A stretch of 64,000 nt of DNA, from assembly GCF_002159665.1 (NCBI RefSeq), contig NZ_NFJC01000014.1:1-64000 (forward strand), in the 5' to 3' direction. The number at the start of each line of letters is the position of its first letter. Within the stretch, counting starts at the first letter, position 1. The DNA comes from Desulfovibrio sp. An276 (GTDB lineage: Bacteria; Desulfobacterota; Desulfovibrionia; Desulfovibrionales; Desulfovibrionaceae). Shown here piece by piece: positions 62,451 through 64,000 of the stretch. The notes below the pieces were generated by a model. The model made no database searches and was not told where the DNA came from. It was given only the letters and a program-made list of their open reading frames with translations. Made by a program: the position numbers and the translations under genes.

Positions 62451-63551
62451 ATGACTAGTTTGCCCCCTGTTTCGGAAACTGCCCGCAAGGGTCTGGAGAA
62501 GACCGCAAAATTGAACGATGCGGAAAGCCCTTCTGCAGTGCGCATGAGCCTTGCGGCAGCCATGACCCTGGATTTCGCTCCCGGGCGTTTCTACCGTGAC
62601 GCCTGTCTCTACTGCATCAATCTGCTCTTGTCCTACAAGTCTGGCTGTGCAGGACGCTGCGCCTACTGCGGACTCTCCCCAAAGCGCGAGAGCGGAAAGA
62701 GCTTTATCCGTGTCAGCTGGCCAGCCTGCGCTCTGGAAGACGTCGTTTCCGCCATTGCGGAAAAAAGGCAAAGGGTAAAGCGCGTGTGTATCTCCATGCT
62801 CACCAACAGGCGCGCCCTGGCGGACACAGTGGCTATCACCCGCGCTGTGCGCGAGGCAGTGGACGTCCCTGTTTCGGTACTGGTTGCCCCTACCATTGTG
62901 GGCGTCAAAGACCTTCTGGCCTTCAGGGACGCTGGCGTGGACAAGATAGGTGTCGCCATCGATCTGGCTACGGAGGAGCTTTTCGACCGCTATCGCGGAA
63001 GCGGGGTGCGCGGCCCGCACAAGTGGCAGCGCTACTGGGACTGCCTTGGCGAAAGCCTGGAAATCTTCGGGCAGGGCATGGCAGGATCCCACTTCATGGT
63101 AGGCATGGGGGAGACTGAGCAGGAAATGGCAGGCGCCATGCAGCGCGTGCGCGACATGGGCGGCTTCACGCATCTTTTTTCCTTCTTTCCGGAAAGCGGT
63201 TCCCTTCTGGCTGAAAGACCTGCTCCGCCCCTGGATCAGTATCGCCGCATACAGCTTGCGCGCTGGATCATAGACAACGATTTGGGCAGGGCAGAAGCCT
63301 TCAAGTATTCGGCAAAAGGAAAGATCCTGGGATACGGAATTTCCGACGATGTGGTGAACGCCTGCCTTGAGAGTGGCGAGGCCTTCCGCACCAGCGGCTG
63401 CACTGGCCGCGACGGCGAAGTGGCCTGCAATAGGCCCTACGCCAACTGGCGGCCTGGGCCCGGCATTCGCAACTATCCCTTCGCTCCCAACGAGACGGAT
63501 AGGCGGCATATCAGGCTGCAGCTTGGCCTTGAGAAGTTCGCACGCACATGA
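62451..63551 (+). CDS. Radical SAM protein, biotin-synthase-like LipS1/LipS2 partner
   Basis: 366 residues from the ATG at 62451 (a GTG six bases earlier is possible). Cluster CAGRCAYC preceded by YCINLLLSYKSG, with further cysteines at FYRDACLYC and in the C-terminal TSGCTGRDGEVAC. The general plan is that of biotin synthase/LipS proteins: TIM barrel plus auxiliary cluster ligands. Last gene of the run; a strong terminator follows. Confidence 0.8.
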   Translation: MTSLPPVSETARKGLEKTAKLNDAESPSAVRMSLAAAMTLDFAPGRFYRDACLYCINLLLSYKSGCAGRCAYCGLSPKRESGKSFIRVSWPACALEDVVSAIAEKRQRVKRVCISMLTNRRALADTVAITRAVREAVDVPVSVLVAPTIVGVKDLLAFRDAGVDKIGVAIDLATEELFDRYRGSGVRGPHKWQRYWDCLGESLEIFGQGMAGSHFMVGMGETEQEMAGAMQRVRDMGGFTHLFSFFPESGSLLAERPAPPLDQYRRIQLARWIIDNDLGRAEAFKYSAKGKILGYGISDDVVNACLESGEAFRTSGCTGRDGEVACNRPYANWRPGPGIRNYPFAPNETDRRHIRLQLGLEKFART

Positions 63552-63577
63552 GAAACACCTTTGCAAAACACTGTACT

Positions 63578-63612
63578 GCTGCCGGAATGTCCTGCATTTC
63601 GGCAGCTTTTTT
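63578..63612 (+). terminator. Terminator of the lipoyl/redox operon
   Basis: GCTGCCG pairs with CGGCAGC, with additional pairing inside the loop, followed by six T residues. Confidence 0.85.
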
Positions 63613-63640
63613 CTGCCCCGCGAGCAGGAAGGGCACATGA

Positions 63641-63674
63641 AAAAAGGCCCCCTGGGCGAACCATGGAGGCCTTT
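63641..63674 (-). terminator. Terminator of the right-edge gene
   Basis: On the minus strand AAAGGCC pairs with GGCCTTT and runs into TTTTTT. Confidence 0.6.
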
Positions 63675-63697
63675 GTGGAGGGTTGATGTTTTAGGCG

Positions 63698-64000
63698 TTA
63701 CGCTCTTTGAGACTCGCACATGTCATTGAGCTCGCCCTGCAGGACCATGACGATGGTGTAGCGGTTGATGATCTCGCGCGTGCACTGCAGAATGCTTAAG
63801 TAGAGCTCGCTGCTTCTCAGGGAGAGGTGTTCGCTGTCTATGAGGCGCAGAAGCTCAAGCTGGTAGTGGTTGATCTTCTGGATCTCCTCGTTGGCAAGGG
63901 CAGGCAGTTCCTTTCTGGCAGTCTCGCCACACACGGCAAGGCTGGAAAGGTGGTTGTGGAGACTGGAGACGATGTCCAGCATCTTCTCAAGGTTCTCGCG
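63698..64000 (-). CDS. C-terminal part of an all-helical protein, cut by the window edge
   Basis: About 100 residues are visible, reading out of the window without a stop (RENLEKMLDIVSSLHNHL and on), so the true start is outside. The sequence is helical with regularly spaced Leu and Glu, reminiscent of the PhoU-like tail of Na/Pi cotransporters. I cannot confirm this. Confidence 0.5.
   Translation of the reverse strand, partial: RENLEKMLDIVSSLHNHLSSLAVCGETARKELPALANEEIQKINHYQLELLRLIDSEHLSLRSSELYLSILQCTREIINRYTIVMVLQGELNDMCESQRA

Overview
The window (about 60% G+C, dense, both strands used) looks like a chromosome segment of an anaerobic sulfate reducer of the Desulfovibrionaceae. Pointers are a tungsten aldehyde:ferredoxin oxidoreductase locus with a TunR-type regulator and tupABC, an outer-membrane porin of the Desulfovibrio homotrimeric type, a small NrdD-like protein, a multihaem cytochrome c and HdrD/DsrK-type Fe-S proteins. 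This is inferred from gene content only; no rRNA is present.

Layout. 0.1-8.7 kb: housekeeping and unknown genes (DUF4139 protein, NrdD-like small protein with a structured leader, secreted protein, DUF4116-repeat protein, PlsC-type acyltransferase, RarA), ending in A+T-richer DNA with frameshifted Rpn-family nuclease/transposase genes. 9.2-19.2 kb: a tungsten/molybdenum island (two MoeA-type proteins, one fused to a periplasmic-binding-protein-like domain; ThiF/MoeB-like and MoaD-like proteins; AOR; TunR; TupCBA). 19.4-39.2 kb: mixed genes (AlaA-type aminotransferase, Tat-exported aldo/keto reductase with ferredoxin domain, RND pump with its adaptor, Sel1-repeat protein, FmdB zinc ribbon, HAD phosphatase, CGGC protein, an A+T-rich AlbA-domain regulator, MltA, tRNA-Arg(CCT), ECF-S/GGDEF fusion, porin).

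39.6-55.2 kb is a 2,3-butanediol/acetoin catabolic region. Two nearly identical MDR-type butanediol dehydrogenases and a divergent operon flank an AcoR-type sigma-54 activator. I find a -24/-12 promoter and paired TGNNC-N7-GAACA sites in front of both transcription units. The operon encodes E2, a Lin0512 protein, E1alpha, E1beta, AcoX, a DUF6506-like protein, an SDR acetoin reductase, a second E2-like protein that has lost its catalytic motif, an E3 with an altered NAD-binding loop, and a LipB-LipA fusion.

55.3-63.6 kb is the most interesting part. In the same direction follow a decahaem cytochrome c/cytochrome b fusion, a GcvH-like lipoyl carrier, an HdrD-like Fe-S protein, a lipoate ligase fused to DUF116, a geranylgeranyl-reductase-family flavoprotein and two radical SAM proteins. 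The last four match the composition of the alternative LipS1/LipS2 lipoate-assembly pathway. I read the cluster as a membrane-linked redox module acting on a dedicated lipoyl carrier and bringing its own cofactor assembly, placed directly behind a canonical LipB/LipA route that probably serves the acetoin dehydrogenase complex. There is no CRISPR array, prophage or intact insertion sequence.
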